From the NCBI RefSeq assembly GCF_004208415.1, contig NZ_CP035758.1, positions 2,542,001 to 2,606,000 on the forward strand: a DNA stretch of 64,000 nucleotides, written 5' to 3'. Below are positions 1 to 8,176 of the stretch, one piece after another. The translations under genes were made by a program, and so were the position numbers. Below the pieces are notes generated by a model that saw only the letters and a list, made by a program, of their open reading frames with translations, ran no database searches and had not been told where the DNA came from. The DNA is from Ktedonosporobacter rubrisoli (GTDB taxonomy: Bacteria; Chloroflexota; Ktedonobacteria; Ktedonobacterales; Ktedonobacteraceae). How positions within the stretch are numbered: position 1 is the stretch's first letter; every line of letters begins with the position of its first letter.

Positions 1-58
1 CGCTGGCTATCCCAATCAATAGTGGCGCGGCGATAAGCTTTAGTAACAACATGCTCAT
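1..58 (-). CDS. Partial membrane protein, N-terminus only
   Basis: An ATG at 58 (complement) opens a frame that leaves the window on the left after 19 residues. The visible peptide starts MSMLLLKLIAAPLL and is entirely hydrophobic, so it looks like a first transmembrane segment or signal anchor. A GGGAG sequence lies about 9 bases upstream of the ATG and could be its ribosome binding site. The start resembles small multi-pass proteins whose N-termini read MxMLLLKLxxxPLLIG, but 19 residues are too few for a family call. Confidence 0.4.
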   Translation of the reverse strand, partial: MSMLLLKLIAAPLLIGIAS

Positions 59-230
59 TAGAGCGATCTCCCGAAATTATCCTTTGTTGCCCTCTAGCAC
101 GCCTGAAAATCGCGATCTTGCATCAACGAGGAAAAAAGCTGCGGGAAAGCTCAGCCCTTGGTGGCTTTTCCTGGAGTAATTCAGTGTTTCCCATCCTTAT
201 AGTACCTCATTTCATATGCATTTGTCGCCT

Positions 231-265
231 AAAGAAAGGCCCCATTTCGCACCGGGAACGGGCCT
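231..265 (-). terminator. Probable intrinsic terminator of the tautomerase operon
   Basis: Arms AGGCCC (237-242) and GGGCCT (260-265) pair perfectly. Read on the minus strand the hairpin is followed by a T-rich run (TTTCTTT). It lies just downstream of the tautomerase stop codon. Confidence 0.5.
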
Positions 266-272
266 GTGAACT

Positions 273-677
273 TTATTTCCATTGCTCGCGGGGCAGGGTG
301 AGATATTGCGCTTCTCCAAAGCCAAATGACCAGTCTTCACGCGTATTCTCTACCAATCCGATCATTATATCCTGGGGACGCATGCCCGGCTTCTCCTGTA
401 ATAAAGTTGCCAGGCGAGCATAAAATGCCTGTTTTTGCGCCGTGGAGCGACCTTTGCTCAAGGTTACCTGGATGATAGCAATGTCATCGCTACGATCGAT
501 ATCAAGGTAATGTGGATTGTAAATCAGATGCTCCGCGCTGTGTTCATGCACGATCTGGAACTTGTCGCGCACAGGTACATCCAGGCATTCCACCAGAGCC
601 TGTTGCACAGCCTCACAGATACTGCGAATGTAACTGGTGGATTTGCCCTGGCGCAGATTAATATGAACGAGTGGCAT
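273..677 (-). CDS. Tautomerase family protein (Tautomerase_2 type)
   Basis: This 134-residue protein begins Met-Pro-Leu-Val, so processing would expose an N-terminal proline, the catalytic base of the 4-oxalocrotonate tautomerase superfamily. The pattern (MPLVHINLRQGKS, then a helix, DKFQIVHEH, an IIQVTLSKGRS strand and a closing LVENTREDWSFG) matches the single-chain Tautomerase_2 branch, which is about twice as long as classical 60-residue tautomerases. Function is isomerisation of an enol/keto substrate in the cytoplasm; the substrate cannot be read from sequence. A GGAGGA ribosome binding site precedes ATG 677. It is the third gene of a minus-strand operon behind a TetR regulator and a SnoaL-like protein, so it is probably induced by that regulator's ligand. 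Confidence 0.88.
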   Translation of the reverse strand: MPLVHINLRQGKSTSYIRSICEAVQQALVECLDVPVRDKFQIVHEHSAEHLIYNPHYLDIDRSDDIAIIQVTLSKGRSTAQKQAFYARLATLLQEKPGMRPQDIMIGLVENTREDWSFGFGEAQYLTLPREQWK

Positions 678-718
678 ATTTCTATGTATCCTCCTTGTGG
701 ATGAAACGTGCTAACACT

Positions 719-1237
719 TTATCGAGCTCCCAGAACCGTGTCCACATAATGGGCGAGACGTTCGGCGTTATCGATAGATCCGTGGTGGTGGACCTGGCGC
801 CAGCCGCCTTGCTCAGAATTGTAGGCGAAGATGCGCGTCGTGCGGATATCGACAGGATTGGCTTTATCTTTGCTCCCATATGTCCCGCGCTCCCTTCCTG
901 CGAACACGACCATACCTGAGGAGGCATACGCCACGATATCATAGAATTCTACCTGAACATTCACTGGTCCGGCGAAGATACGCGCGTAAACGTTATTTAT
1001 TGCCTTGGCCCCGCGCACGATCCCCCCAACCGGGTTGTTAAGTTGGGCCAGAGGCGCGTCAAGCCAGTTCTGGCCCAACAGTTCCAGCGAATGTGTATTG
1101 AAGCCGTGATAGAACGTTTCCAGCGCTGCCAGCGCCCCTTCAAACGTAGCCTGCTGCATTTCGGTCTGCCTGTTTTGAGCTCCAGTAATCACCGTCTCGT
1201 CAAGATAAGTAATCGTGTATGCTTGTTCTAAGGACAT
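719..1237 (-). CDS. SnoaL-like / NTF2-fold protein
   Basis: This 172-residue protein has the layout of the NTF2/SnoaL-like fold: an early helix with FYHGFNTHSLELL (about residues 42-54), a WLDAPLAQLNNPVGG stretch, then long strands ending in RTTRIFAY and WRQVHHHGSID. Proteins of this fold are often small polyketide cyclases, isomerases or ketosteroid-isomerase-like enzymes, but many have no known reaction. The HHHGS segment near the C-terminus is typical of the family's last strand. The ATG at 1237 follows the TetR stop codon at 1240 by two bases, so the two genes are translationally close and certainly co-transcribed. Exact substrate unknown. Confidence 0.75.
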   Translation of the reverse strand: MSLEQAYTITYLDETVITGAQNRQTEMQQATFEGALAALETFYHGFNTHSLELLGQNWLDAPLAQLNNPVGGIVRGAKAINNVYARIFAGPVNVQVEFYDIVAYASSGMVVFAGRERGTYGSKDKANPVDIRTTRIFAYNSEQGGWRQVHHHGSIDNAERLAHYVDTVLGAR

Positions 1238-1239
1238 AG

Positions 1240-1806
1240 TTATCTCCGTTCGCTTGCCTCAAGCAGAGCTAATGCGCCGCGTATCGCCTGTTCCATAGCC
1301 TCGGCATCTTGCAAAGCTCGGGCCATAACATAGCCGCCCTGTACTACGGCAATAAGCGTAGTGGCTAGATCAGCTACATTGATGGATGGGCTGAGCGTGC
1401 CATCCTGTTGAGCCTGGGCCAGTGCTGCTGTAAGCTCGCGTTTACTATAGGTGAAGTAGGAAGAGATGGGGTCGCGCAGGAGCGCATCTTGCGTGATGGC
1501 AGGTTCCTGGATCATTCGACCAAGCCGGCAGCCGCGCAAGGCTTCGCGTGGCTGCGTAAGATAGTCGCGCACTCGCTCAAGCGGAGGCTTGTTGCTGTGT
1601 AAAGTCGCATCAACTATCCCTTGCATCTCATTAGAAACCTCATTAAGCGCTGTTGCCACCAGATCGGCCTTGCTTTTGAAATGATGGTATAAGCTACCCT
1701 GACCCGCGCCGCTTCTCTCAAGAATTGCCCGCGGACTTGTAGCCTCATAGCCGCGTTCCCATAAGAGCTCCATGGTAGCAGTCACCAGGTGTTCCCGTGT
1801 AGACAT
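1240..1806 (-). CDS. TetR/AcrR family regulator
   Basis: Start chosen at ATG 1806 (MSTREHLV, 188 residues); a longer frame to 1881 would run through the promoter and operator. The N-terminal HTH is clear (about residues 2-48: LVTATMELLWERGYEAT, then SGAGQGSLYHHFKSKADL). The C-terminal domain is the ligand-binding, dimerising part of the family, without recognisable ligand residues. It heads the operon with the SnoaL-like and tautomerase genes. Two copies of a palindrome lie directly upstream, one between -35 and -10 and one at the transcription start, the classical layout for autorepression relieved by a small molecule. Confidence 0.93.
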   Translation of the reverse strand: MSTREHLVTATMELLWERGYEATSPRAILERSGAGQGSLYHHFKSKADLVATALNEVSNEMQGIVDATLHSNKPPLERVRDYLTQPREALRGCRLGRMIQEPAITQDALLRDPISSYFTYSKRELTAALAQAQQDGTLSPSINVADLATTLIAVVQGGYVMARALQDAEAMEQAIRGALALLEASERR

Positions 1807-1832
1807 GATGCCCTCTCTATGCTTTTTGAAAT

Positions 1833-1888
1833 TGTACCTACTGGTAGGTACAGAAAATAGTATACATACTAGTAGGTACAATTGTCAA
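1833..1888 (-). promoter_or_regulatory. TetR operon promoter with two operators
   Basis: On the minus strand, -35 TTGACA (1888-1883), an 18-base spacer and -10 TATACT (1864-1859) form a near-consensus promoter. Operator 1 (1861-1880) fills the spacer. Operator 2 (1833-1852, TGTACCTACTGGTAGGTACA) has perfect 9-base arms around TG and covers the predicted start near 1852. The two copies are 28 bases apart centre to centre and share the half-site GTAGGTACA. Confidence 0.8.
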
Positions 1889-2017
1889 GGGAAATTTCTA
1901 CTCGCTGATGGCTGACTCAACTTTTGAACAGGGCTATCAGCAATAAGCACAGAGAAATTAGAGATCTTCCTCAAGTGCTCTCCTCGCAGCATTTTTGCTC
2001 GATCTATGCTATACTGA

Positions 2018-2035
2018 GCATATTCCCGAATATGC
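2018..2035. promoter_or_regulatory. 18-base palindrome upstream of an acetyltransferase
   Basis: GCATATTC and GAATATGC form perfect 8-base arms around CC, about 80 bases before the GNAT start at 2114. It looks like a regulator binding site, but no matching regulator is identified. Confidence 0.4.
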
Positions 2036-2113
2036 CCAACCGTAAGAAAAAGGGAGCACATGCGGGCTCTATCGTCACTGATTGTATCGTGGAGATGAAA
2101 GGCAAATATTTCT

Positions 2114-2920
2114 GTGAAAGCCGCCCTGCAAGATCTCTCACCATCAAAGATTGCATTAGCCTATGATGCCAACCATATTGCCGAACGAACGCTCTTTTGC
2201 CAACTTCCCAAGGCAGAGCTTCATAAAGATCCAGGAATCCTCTGGTTTGCGACCGGCAGTGAGATTGACAGCTTCAATGGCGTATTGCAGACACAACTTG
2301 AACCAGATAGCCTCTCTTCTGCCATCGAGCGAATCTGTAGCTATTTTCAATGGCGCCGCTTGCCATTTCTGTGGTTCGTGGGACCATCTTCGCGTCCGGC
2401 AAAATTGGGGCAGAGCTTAGAGACGCATGGATTTATCCACGCTGAAACAGAACCGATCATGGCTATAGATCTGCTTAAAATGAACGAGGATATCCCGGTC
2501 TCATCTCGCTTACATGTTCAGCGTGTAGCTACAAACGAACAGTTGCTGCAATGGCTACGTGTTTGCTTCTCTGATTGTTCAGAAGAGATCATTCAGCAGT
2601 GTTTGGCCCTCTATTCTGGCTTACCTCTTGATCTGCAGTGTCCAATGCGCTTGTATCTTGGCACCATTGATGGCGAGCCGGTTGCAACTTCTCAATTGTT
2701 CTTAGGCCTGGAAGCTGTTTCTCTTGGACGTATTTCCACATTACCTCAACATCGGGGCCAGGGGATTGGTGCCGCGATGACGCTTACGGCGCTGCGTGAG
2801 GCACTGGCATGTGGGTATCATATGGCTCTGCTGGCTGCTTCGTCGCTGGGGCTTCCTCTCTATCAGCGCATAGGCTTTCAGGAGTGTGGCATATTTAGCG
2901 TCTATTATATGGCAACCTAA
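2114..2920 (+). CDS. GNAT family N-acetyltransferase (two-domain)
   Basis: This 268-residue protein has its acetyl-CoA domain in the C-terminal half: LYLGTIDGEPVATSQ, then ISTLPQHRGQGIGAAM (motif A, QxxGxG/A, about residues 214-228) and LYQRIGFQECG (motif B, about 250-260). The N-terminal half is more divergent and may help bind the acceptor, as in double-GNAT proteins. It should move an acetyl group to an unknown amine. The start is a GTG at 2114; this could be a few codons off because only a loose purine stretch precedes it. It is a single-gene unit, divergent from the TetR operon, with an 18-base palindrome upstream. Confidence 0.85.
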   Translation: MKAALQDLSPSKIALAYDANHIAERTLFCQLPKAELHKDPGILWFATGSEIDSFNGVLQTQLEPDSLSSAIERICSYFQWRRLPFLWFVGPSSRPAKLGQSLETHGFIHAETEPIMAIDLLKMNEDIPVSSRLHVQRVATNEQLLQWLRVCFSDCSEEIIQQCLALYSGLPLDLQCPMRLYLGTIDGEPVATSQLFLGLEAVSLGRISTLPQHRGQGIGAAMTLTALREALACGYHMALLAASSLGLPLYQRIGFQECGIFSVYYMAT

Positions 2921-3201
2921 GTGCTGGGAAGAGAGCATGCTCGGAGTAGATTTTGCTGTTCTCTCTGGCTATATTAGTGCAATGGTATATGGGCACTAAG
3001 CACATTGAAGTGGAAAATACGCAGGTGATCTCTTCTCCGGGCTTAACCCAGCTAAGATCCTGCGTTGGCAAATATAGCAAATAGTGTGAGCTCTAGCAAT
3101 TGGTATGAGGGTGGGTGAGGATATTCCAAGTTTTAGGTAGCTTGCGGTGGGAGGCGAGGACGAGATATGATGCAGTATTCTTGTTATTGGAGGTGCTTCT
3201 T

Positions 3202-3927
3202 ATGAGCCATACGTCCTACAATGATATTGCAGGGTGGTATGATCAGTATATACGAGAGAGCCCCTTGTATCGCGGTGTCTTCCTACCTCAATTCTGGGAT
3301 CTGTTGGGAGATGTCGAGGGGCAGACTGTTTGTGATTTGGCGTGCGGCCAGGGATGGATTGCGCGCGAGCTGGCTCGTCGAGGCGCACACGTGACGGGAA
3401 TAGATCTGGCTGAGAACTTGCTAGCCCTGGCGAAACGTGCGGAGGAGCAGAAGCCCTTGGGCATTGTATATCTGCAAGGCGACGCTCAGAATCCTCAAGC
3501 GTTTATTAAGGGCAGCTTTGATGGGTTGGTATGCGTGCTATCGTTGATGGATATCGCTGATCTGCAAGCCGTCTTCCAGACCATGCAGCGGATGCTCAAA
3601 CCAGGAGGGTGGCTGGTCTTTGCGATCACCCACCCTTGTTTTCAGGCTCCTCATGCACAGTGGATCACCACAGATAGTGGCGAAGTCGCTCGTGTCGTTA
3701 GAGGCTATTTCAAGGAAGGCTTCTGGATGACAGCGACTCCAGGGGGCGTTCGCAGTCGCGTGGGAGCGCATCATCGCATGCTCAGCACATATCTCAACGC
3801 TCTTGTTGCTGCCAATTTTACCCTTGAACAAATGCTAGAGCCAATGGCGACAGGAGAGAGGGCCAGGCAAGTACCAGGGGACTGCGAAGTTCCTTCACTC
3901 CTGCTTATACGTGCACATCTTCTCTAG
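3202..3927 (+). CDS. Class I SAM-dependent methyltransferase
   Basis: Start set at ATG 3202 (MSHTSYNDIAGWYD, 241 residues) because TTGGAGGTG lies 7-12 bases upstream; the frame opens earlier at 3115 without support. Motif I is VCDLACGQGWIARELA (about residues 44-58), followed by the acidic VTGIDLAENLL strand that binds the SAM ribose, then GSFDGLVCVLSLMDI and MLKPGGWLVFAITHP (post-motif III). This is the Methyltransf_11/25 type, with a YDQYI N-terminus typical of small-molecule methyltransferases. The acceptor is unknown. The gene is convergent with the next acetyltransferase. Confidence 0.9.
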   Translation: MSHTSYNDIAGWYDQYIRESPLYRGVFLPQFWDLLGDVEGQTVCDLACGQGWIARELARRGAHVTGIDLAENLLALAKRAEEQKPLGIVYLQGDAQNPQAFIKGSFDGLVCVLSLMDIADLQAVFQTMQRMLKPGGWLVFAITHPCFQAPHAQWITTDSGEVARVVRGYFKEGFWMTATPGGVRSRVGAHHRMLSTYLNALVAANFTLEQMLEPMATGERARQVPGDCEVPSLLLIRAHLL

Positions 3928-4042
3928 GTTTGTTTCTGATATACACCAGAAAACTTTATGCTCCACCTTGAGCTGAGCTATTGGCTTGCCTTTCAAAAAG
4001 TGATGTGGTCACACATGGCAACGTTGAAAACGTCGGTCTGTA

Positions 4043-4594
4043 TTATGGTGCAGCAACAACGGGAAGATGAAAGACATCGACACTGGCGAGAGCGCGTTCA
4101 CTCGACTCGAAGAGAGTGAGGCCACAGGCACGATCCCCAGTGACAACCAGATCACTGACCACGTGAAAGCCAGCTTTGCTGATCCCACGACCTGACGCGG
4201 TATTGTTGGGCAGGTATCCAATCCAGAAGCGGTCAAAGGACGGTTCCTGGCGAATGATGGACTGAAGGAAATGAGAATAGATGCCTCGACCACGCCACTC
4301 TGGAAGGGTGAGAAAACCGTGGAGATAGCAATTGCGAGCGGGAAGAGCAAAGGTCAATTGAAGATCAGAGATCCTTCCTTCTCGCGTTGCTACCCATCCA
4401 TAGGCTACAGGAACATCACTCATGAAAGCCAGATAGAGTCGCTTCCCCGCCTGAAAACGGGTGGTAATGGTCTGGAGGGAGAAATTGGTAAGTTGTGCGA
4501 TGAGCTGTGCATCCGTGGATAGGTGGGCAGAAACGGAAGGAAGAGGCGAGAGAGTGGGCAAGGGATCTCTGCGCCACCAGGTTGCAAATACCAT
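4043..4594 (-). CDS. GNAT family N-acetyltransferase
   Basis: The 183-residue protein carries a GNAT core in its second half: LYLAFMSDVPVAYGWVA, LHGFLTLPEWRGRGIYSHFL (motif A, RxxGxG variant RGRGIY, about residues 92-111) and GRGISKAGFHVVSD (motif B). The N-terminal 50 residues contain no recognisable domain. An AAGGAGGT ribosome binding site precedes ATG 4594 at a good distance. Substrate unknown. It stands alone, convergent with the methyltransferase gene; no obvious terminator separates the two. Confidence 0.83.
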   Translation of the reverse strand: MVFATWWRRDPLPTLSPLPSVSAHLSTDAQLIAQLTNFSLQTITTRFQAGKRLYLAFMSDVPVAYGWVATREGRISDLQLTFALPARNCYLHGFLTLPEWRGRGIYSHFLQSIIRQEPSFDRFWIGYLPNNTASGRGISKAGFHVVSDLVVTGDRACGLTLFESSERALASVDVFHLPVVAAP

Positions 4595-4746
4595 AGAAAA
4601 AGAGTACCTCCTTAGTAAGACAGTATACTCAATGCTTCTGGTAAAAGCAATCCCTACCTTTCTTGGTAGTTGTAGCCACTCTTTGGGTCATGGGCACTTC
4701 TGGCGACCAACTTGCCTTCAATCTGTAGCGGAGTTTATCTTTTGAA

Positions 4747-4782
4747 AAGAGGAGTTTACCATCAAAAGGGTGAACTCCTCTT
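4747..4782 (-). terminator. Intrinsic terminator of the TRIC-channel operon
   Basis: Arms 4747-4760 and 4769-4782 pair at 13 of 14 positions; on the minus strand a TTTT run follows the stem. It sits about 90 bases after the stop of the gene at 4870. Confidence 0.75.
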
Positions 4783-4869
4783 GCTTTCTCTGTGATATAT
4801 TGTCATGCATCTATTTCTGGGGCGCGGGAAGCTTCGGATTTTCCGCATAGCAAGTAGGCCAGTTGCTTG

Positions 4870-5544
4870 TTAGCTCTCGTCCGACTCTTCTTGACGGGTT
4901 GTCCGCCAGGGGCGCGGCGCCTTCCAGCCGAAACGGAGCGCGAGAAGTCGCAGCACGAAGACAAAGACAGCCGTAAGACCAGCGGCAATGGAGTTGTTGA
5001 GCGGGAGGCGCGGAATAAATACAACAATGACGGAACCCACAACGGCAGGAAGTGCATAGAGCTCGCTGTGGGGGAGAAATATAGCCGGCTCGTCGTGGGC
5101 CAGGACATCGCGCATGATACCACCGCCCACCGCTGTTAACGTACCAAGGGCAATCGCGGCCCCTGGACCAAGCCCATAATTCAGCGCTTTGGCAGTACCC
5201 GAGACGCAGAAGACGGCGAGCCCGGCAGCATCGAAGATGAGCATTGCCGCGCGCAAGCGATTTATTTCGACGTGGGCGAAGAAGGTAAGAATGGTAGCCA
5301 GGAGTGGTATCCATAGGTAGCTCACATCCTGGAAGGCTGCGGGCGGGACTGCTCCGATCACCAGATCGCGGATAACGCCACCGCCAATAGCTGTTATGAC
5401 GGCAAGCACAGCCATACCAACGATATCATAGCTTTTACGTACGGCCAGTAGAGAGCCAGAGACTGCAAAGACAAATGTGCCAACAAAGTTAAGAACTTCT
5501 TCTAGCGTAGGGTTAAAAACGACTGGATGCATGCCCTTCCTCAA
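4870..5544 (-). CDS. TRIC / YadS-type cation channel family membrane protein
   Basis: This 224-residue protein shows the tandem repeat of the bacterial UPF0126/TRIC family. Each half has three membrane segments and the signature GGG-hydrophobic-RD: TAIGGGVIRDLV (about residues 51-62) and TAVGGGIMRDVL (about 138-149). Family members form trimeric cation (mainly K+) channels in the membrane. Length fits the usual 200-230. The C-terminus is basic (LRFGWKAPRP) and cytosolic. The start ATG overlaps the stop of the upstream MmyB-type regulator (ATGA), so the two are translationally coupled, an unusual pairing for this channel. Confidence 0.9.
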   Translation of the reverse strand: MRKGMHPVVFNPTLEEVLNFVGTFVFAVSGSLLAVRKSYDIVGMAVLAVITAIGGGVIRDLVIGAVPPAAFQDVSYLWIPLLATILTFFAHVEINRLRAAMLIFDAAGLAVFCVSGTAKALNYGLGPGAAIALGTLTAVGGGIMRDVLAHDEPAIFLPHSELYALPAVVGSVIVVFIPRLPLNNSIAAGLTAVFVFVLRLLALRFGWKAPRPWRTTRQEESDES

Positions 5545-6395
5545 TCTTCATTTTGAATAGCGCCAAGTAAGGCACTCAATTTTTTTGCGGCAGCCGAAGC
5601 CGGGTCGGGCAAAAAGACACACAGTCGCAGATCTGGATAAGCATTGATCTGAAATGTCATATAGCCAAATACGAGATGCCCAAGCAAAGAATGTTCGACT
5701 TCCCGATAGGGAGAGGTGACTGTACGTACATTGTGCTCAGGCCACCATTGGCGGAATTCTTGACTGCTCTGCTTGAGCGCGTCTACTATTTGCAGAAAAC
5801 GAGTATCATCCCCAAGATGCCCCGCCTTTGCTCGAAAGACGGCAAGGGCCTCTTGTGCATATCTTTGCCAATTCCCCAGGCGTTGTCGAAAAGTGCTCTC
5901 CGTAAAACACAACCAGATAATGTTGCGTTCGTGCATCGCTAGCTTGTTTAAATCGCCGAAAACAACACAGAAGGCCCGGTTCCAGGCCACGACATCGCAG
6001 GCGGGTCCAGTGATGAGGGCCGGACTCGTTCCCTGGTTATCAAGCATATGTTGGAGCAAGGGGTCGAGTTGTTCCTGTCGCTCTAAGGCTTCTTGTATAT
6101 AGGGCTGGTCCGCGAGTTGAAAGAGATGCTGGCGCTCGTCGAGTGAAAGGTGCAAGGCAGCGGCAAGGCTGTCTAAAACTGGGCGCGAAACGTGTAAATC
6201 TCGCGCTTGTTCCAGCCAGGTGTAATATGCTACGCTTATATTAGCAGCCTGCGCCACCTCTTCGCGGCGCAAGCCTGGAGTGCGCCGGCGTCCTCCGGTC
6301 GGCAAGCCGATATCAGTTGGCGAGAGACGAGCACGCCTGGTCCGCAAAAAGTCGGCAAGTAGCAAACGTCGTGTTTCAGTAGTTGCTTGTGCCAC
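5541..6395 (-). CDS. XRE-type HTH regulator with MmyB-like ligand domain
   Basis: The 284-residue protein starts at a GTG (6395). Residues about 10-75 form an XRE HTH: LADFLRTRRARLSPTDIG, then LRREEVAQAANISVAYYTWLEQAR and PVLDSLAAALHLSLDERQHL. The rest matches the MmyB-like C-terminal domain (PALITGPACDVVAWNRAFCVVFGDL, then NIIWLCFTE, and HSLLGHLVFGYMTFQI), which in crystal structures binds a fatty-acid-like ligand. It is the first gene of an operon with the TRIC channel and is divergent from a broken DHA2 exporter at 6647, a usual target for this regulator type. Confidence 0.9.
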   Translation of the reverse strand: MAQATTETRRLLLADFLRTRRARLSPTDIGLPTGGRRRTPGLRREEVAQAANISVAYYTWLEQARDLHVSRPVLDSLAAALHLSLDERQHLFQLADQPYIQEALERQEQLDPLLQHMLDNQGTSPALITGPACDVVAWNRAFCVVFGDLNKLAMHERNIIWLCFTESTFRQRLGNWQRYAQEALAVFRAKAGHLGDDTRFLQIVDALKQSSQEFRQWWPEHNVRTVTSPYREVEHSLLGHLVFGYMTFQINAYPDLRLCVFLPDPASAAAKKLSALLGAIQNED

Positions 6396-6646
6396 ACCTG
6401 CTTCCCTTCCTCGATCCTGATAATACCTTTCATAGGAAAACTGTTCTCTGGTTATGGCAACGGATCTATTACCATAATATCCTCAAAGGGGATCTTAGCT
6501 CTGCCTCCAATGGATCTTGAAGCGGCAGACAGCCCCACCATTACTAGAAACTATCTGGAGTATAGCTTTTATGCCACAGTTGCTCGGCTGGATGGGCGTC
6601 AACCAACGCCTGACCGGGTAAATTAGCAAAGGAGCACTATTATATC

Positions 6647-8094
6647 ATGTCTGAACAGAGAAGCGTAGCGTGTTCTGTTGCCGAGGCAAATGTCTTACAG
6701 GAAACTGCAAGCAGCTCAATAGCGAAAAATGCCGAGATCTATGGGGGGAAGTGGTGGCTCTTGCTGAGCGTCCTGTGTCTTGGCTGGTTTATGTCTGCCC
6801 TCGATACCACGGTTGTGAATATTGCCTTGAAAAATATCGCTGAAGACCTGCAAGCCGATGTTGCTGGCTTGCAGTGGATTGTGGATGGCTATTCCCTTGT
6901 ATTTGCTAGCCTGCTGCTGTCAGCGGGCAGCCTGGGCGACCGCCTGGGGAACAAGCGCATCTATCTGCTGGGCCTGGCGCTCTTTACAGTCTCATCGCTG
7001 CTCTGTGGCCTGGCTCCTGCGTATTGGGTGTTGCTACTGGCCCGTATTCTACAGGGCGGCGGCGCTGCCTTGATGGTCCCTAATACGTTGGCTTTGATCA
7101 ATATGGTTTTCCCTGGGTCGAAACAGCGTACACGAGCTGTGGCGTTCTGGGCCATGACTGGCTCAGGTGCTCTGGCTATAGGACCAGTTATCGGAGGATT
7201 ACTGGTAGGTTTGTTTGATTGGCGTAGCATCTTTTTCGTTAATGTTCCCATTGGCATTGTAGCTTTGTTAGCCTCGCTCTCACCACGACGTATCCCTGAA
7301 GCTGGCAGGCGCTTGGCTAAACGTGGTCTTGACCTGATAGCTCAGATAATGGCTGTGCTAGGGCTGGGAGCGCTGGCCTTTGTCCTGATCGAAGGTGCTC
7401 ACCTGGGCTGGCTCTCCTGGCCCGTTCTGGCCTGCCTGGCACTTTTCGTAATAGCCGGGGCATCTTTCTGCTATGTGAGGCGCGCGGACGCGATCCAATG
7501 CTACCTCTGCGCTTTTTTGCCATTCCAACCTTTTCGGCGGTAACTATTATCGGAGGGGTCGTGAACTTTGGCTTCTATGGCTTTATCTTCCTGCTGAGCC
7601 TCTTCTTTCAAGATGTACAGCATAAGAGTGCTCTAGCGGCAGGCCTGGCCTTTTTGCCCCTGACCGGAAGCGTCATCATCGCTAATTGGCTGACTGGTCC
7701 GCTGACGGGCCGCTTTGGTCCGCGCTTGCTGATGGGAGTTGGCCTGGCCCTCGGATAGTTGGGCTTTTTCTCGTTGACTCTGCTCAATGGAAATAGTTCC
7801 TACATGCTCGTCTGCATTGATCTTCTGGCCGTTGGGATGGGAATAGGGCTGACCGCCCCGCCGCTCACGACCACTCTGCTGGGAACGGTAGCAGCTGAGC
7901 ACGCGGGCGTAGCCTCGGGTGCGCTCAATGCCTGCCGCCAGGTCGGAGGCGTGCTGGGAATCGCGCTCTTTGGCTCCCTGATTCAGACACCGAGCGCATT
8001 CGTATCAGGCTTACATCTCTCTGCCCTGCTTGCCGGTGGCATAACCGGCCTGGCCTGCTTGCTGGCCTGGATGTATATCCAGCGCAAGCTCTAA
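6647..8094 (+). pseudogene. DHA2-type MFS drug exporter, frameshifted and with an internal stop
   Basis: The unit would encode about 482 residues of a 14-helix drug:H+ antiporter (EmrB/QacA group). Motif signatures are visible: SALDTTVVNIALKNI in helix 1, LGDRLGNKRIYLLGL after helix 2 and GSGALAIGPVIGGLL (motif C) in helix 5. The frame is lost in 7481-7491 (VRRADAIQ, where the family expects RxRDPMLPLRFF, which is present one frame over from 7486). The new frame hits TAG at 7756-7758 and then continues in the same frame with LGFFSLTLL to 8094. Either lesion alone would cut the protein after about 280 or 370 residues. It lies between two MmyB-type regulators. Confidence 0.85.
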
Positions 8095-8135
8095 ATGTAT
8101 TTTGTCTCTCTTCGTTGGCAAGAGGAATAAGATGA

Positions 8136-8166
8136 GCTCCTGGCTGCTCAACGCCTGGCCAGGAGC
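8136..8166. terminator. Perfect 9-bp hairpin between convergent genes
   Basis: GCTCCTGGC (8136-8144) and GCCAGGAGC (8158-8166) flank a 13-base loop. No U-tract follows on either strand. It sits between the convergent exporter remnant and the regulator ending at 8177, so a bidirectional terminator or mRNA 3' end is likely. Confidence 0.5.
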
Positions 8167-8176
8167 GCAGGGCAAA

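Noticed and set aside
3115..3201. 29-codon extension of the methyltransferase
   Set aside because: The strong GGAGG site before ATG 3202 and the family N-terminus favour the shorter start.
4811..5314. 167-codon frame inside the TRIC channel gene
   Set aside because: Cysteine- and arginine-rich translation typical of an out-of-frame reading of the real gene on the same strand.
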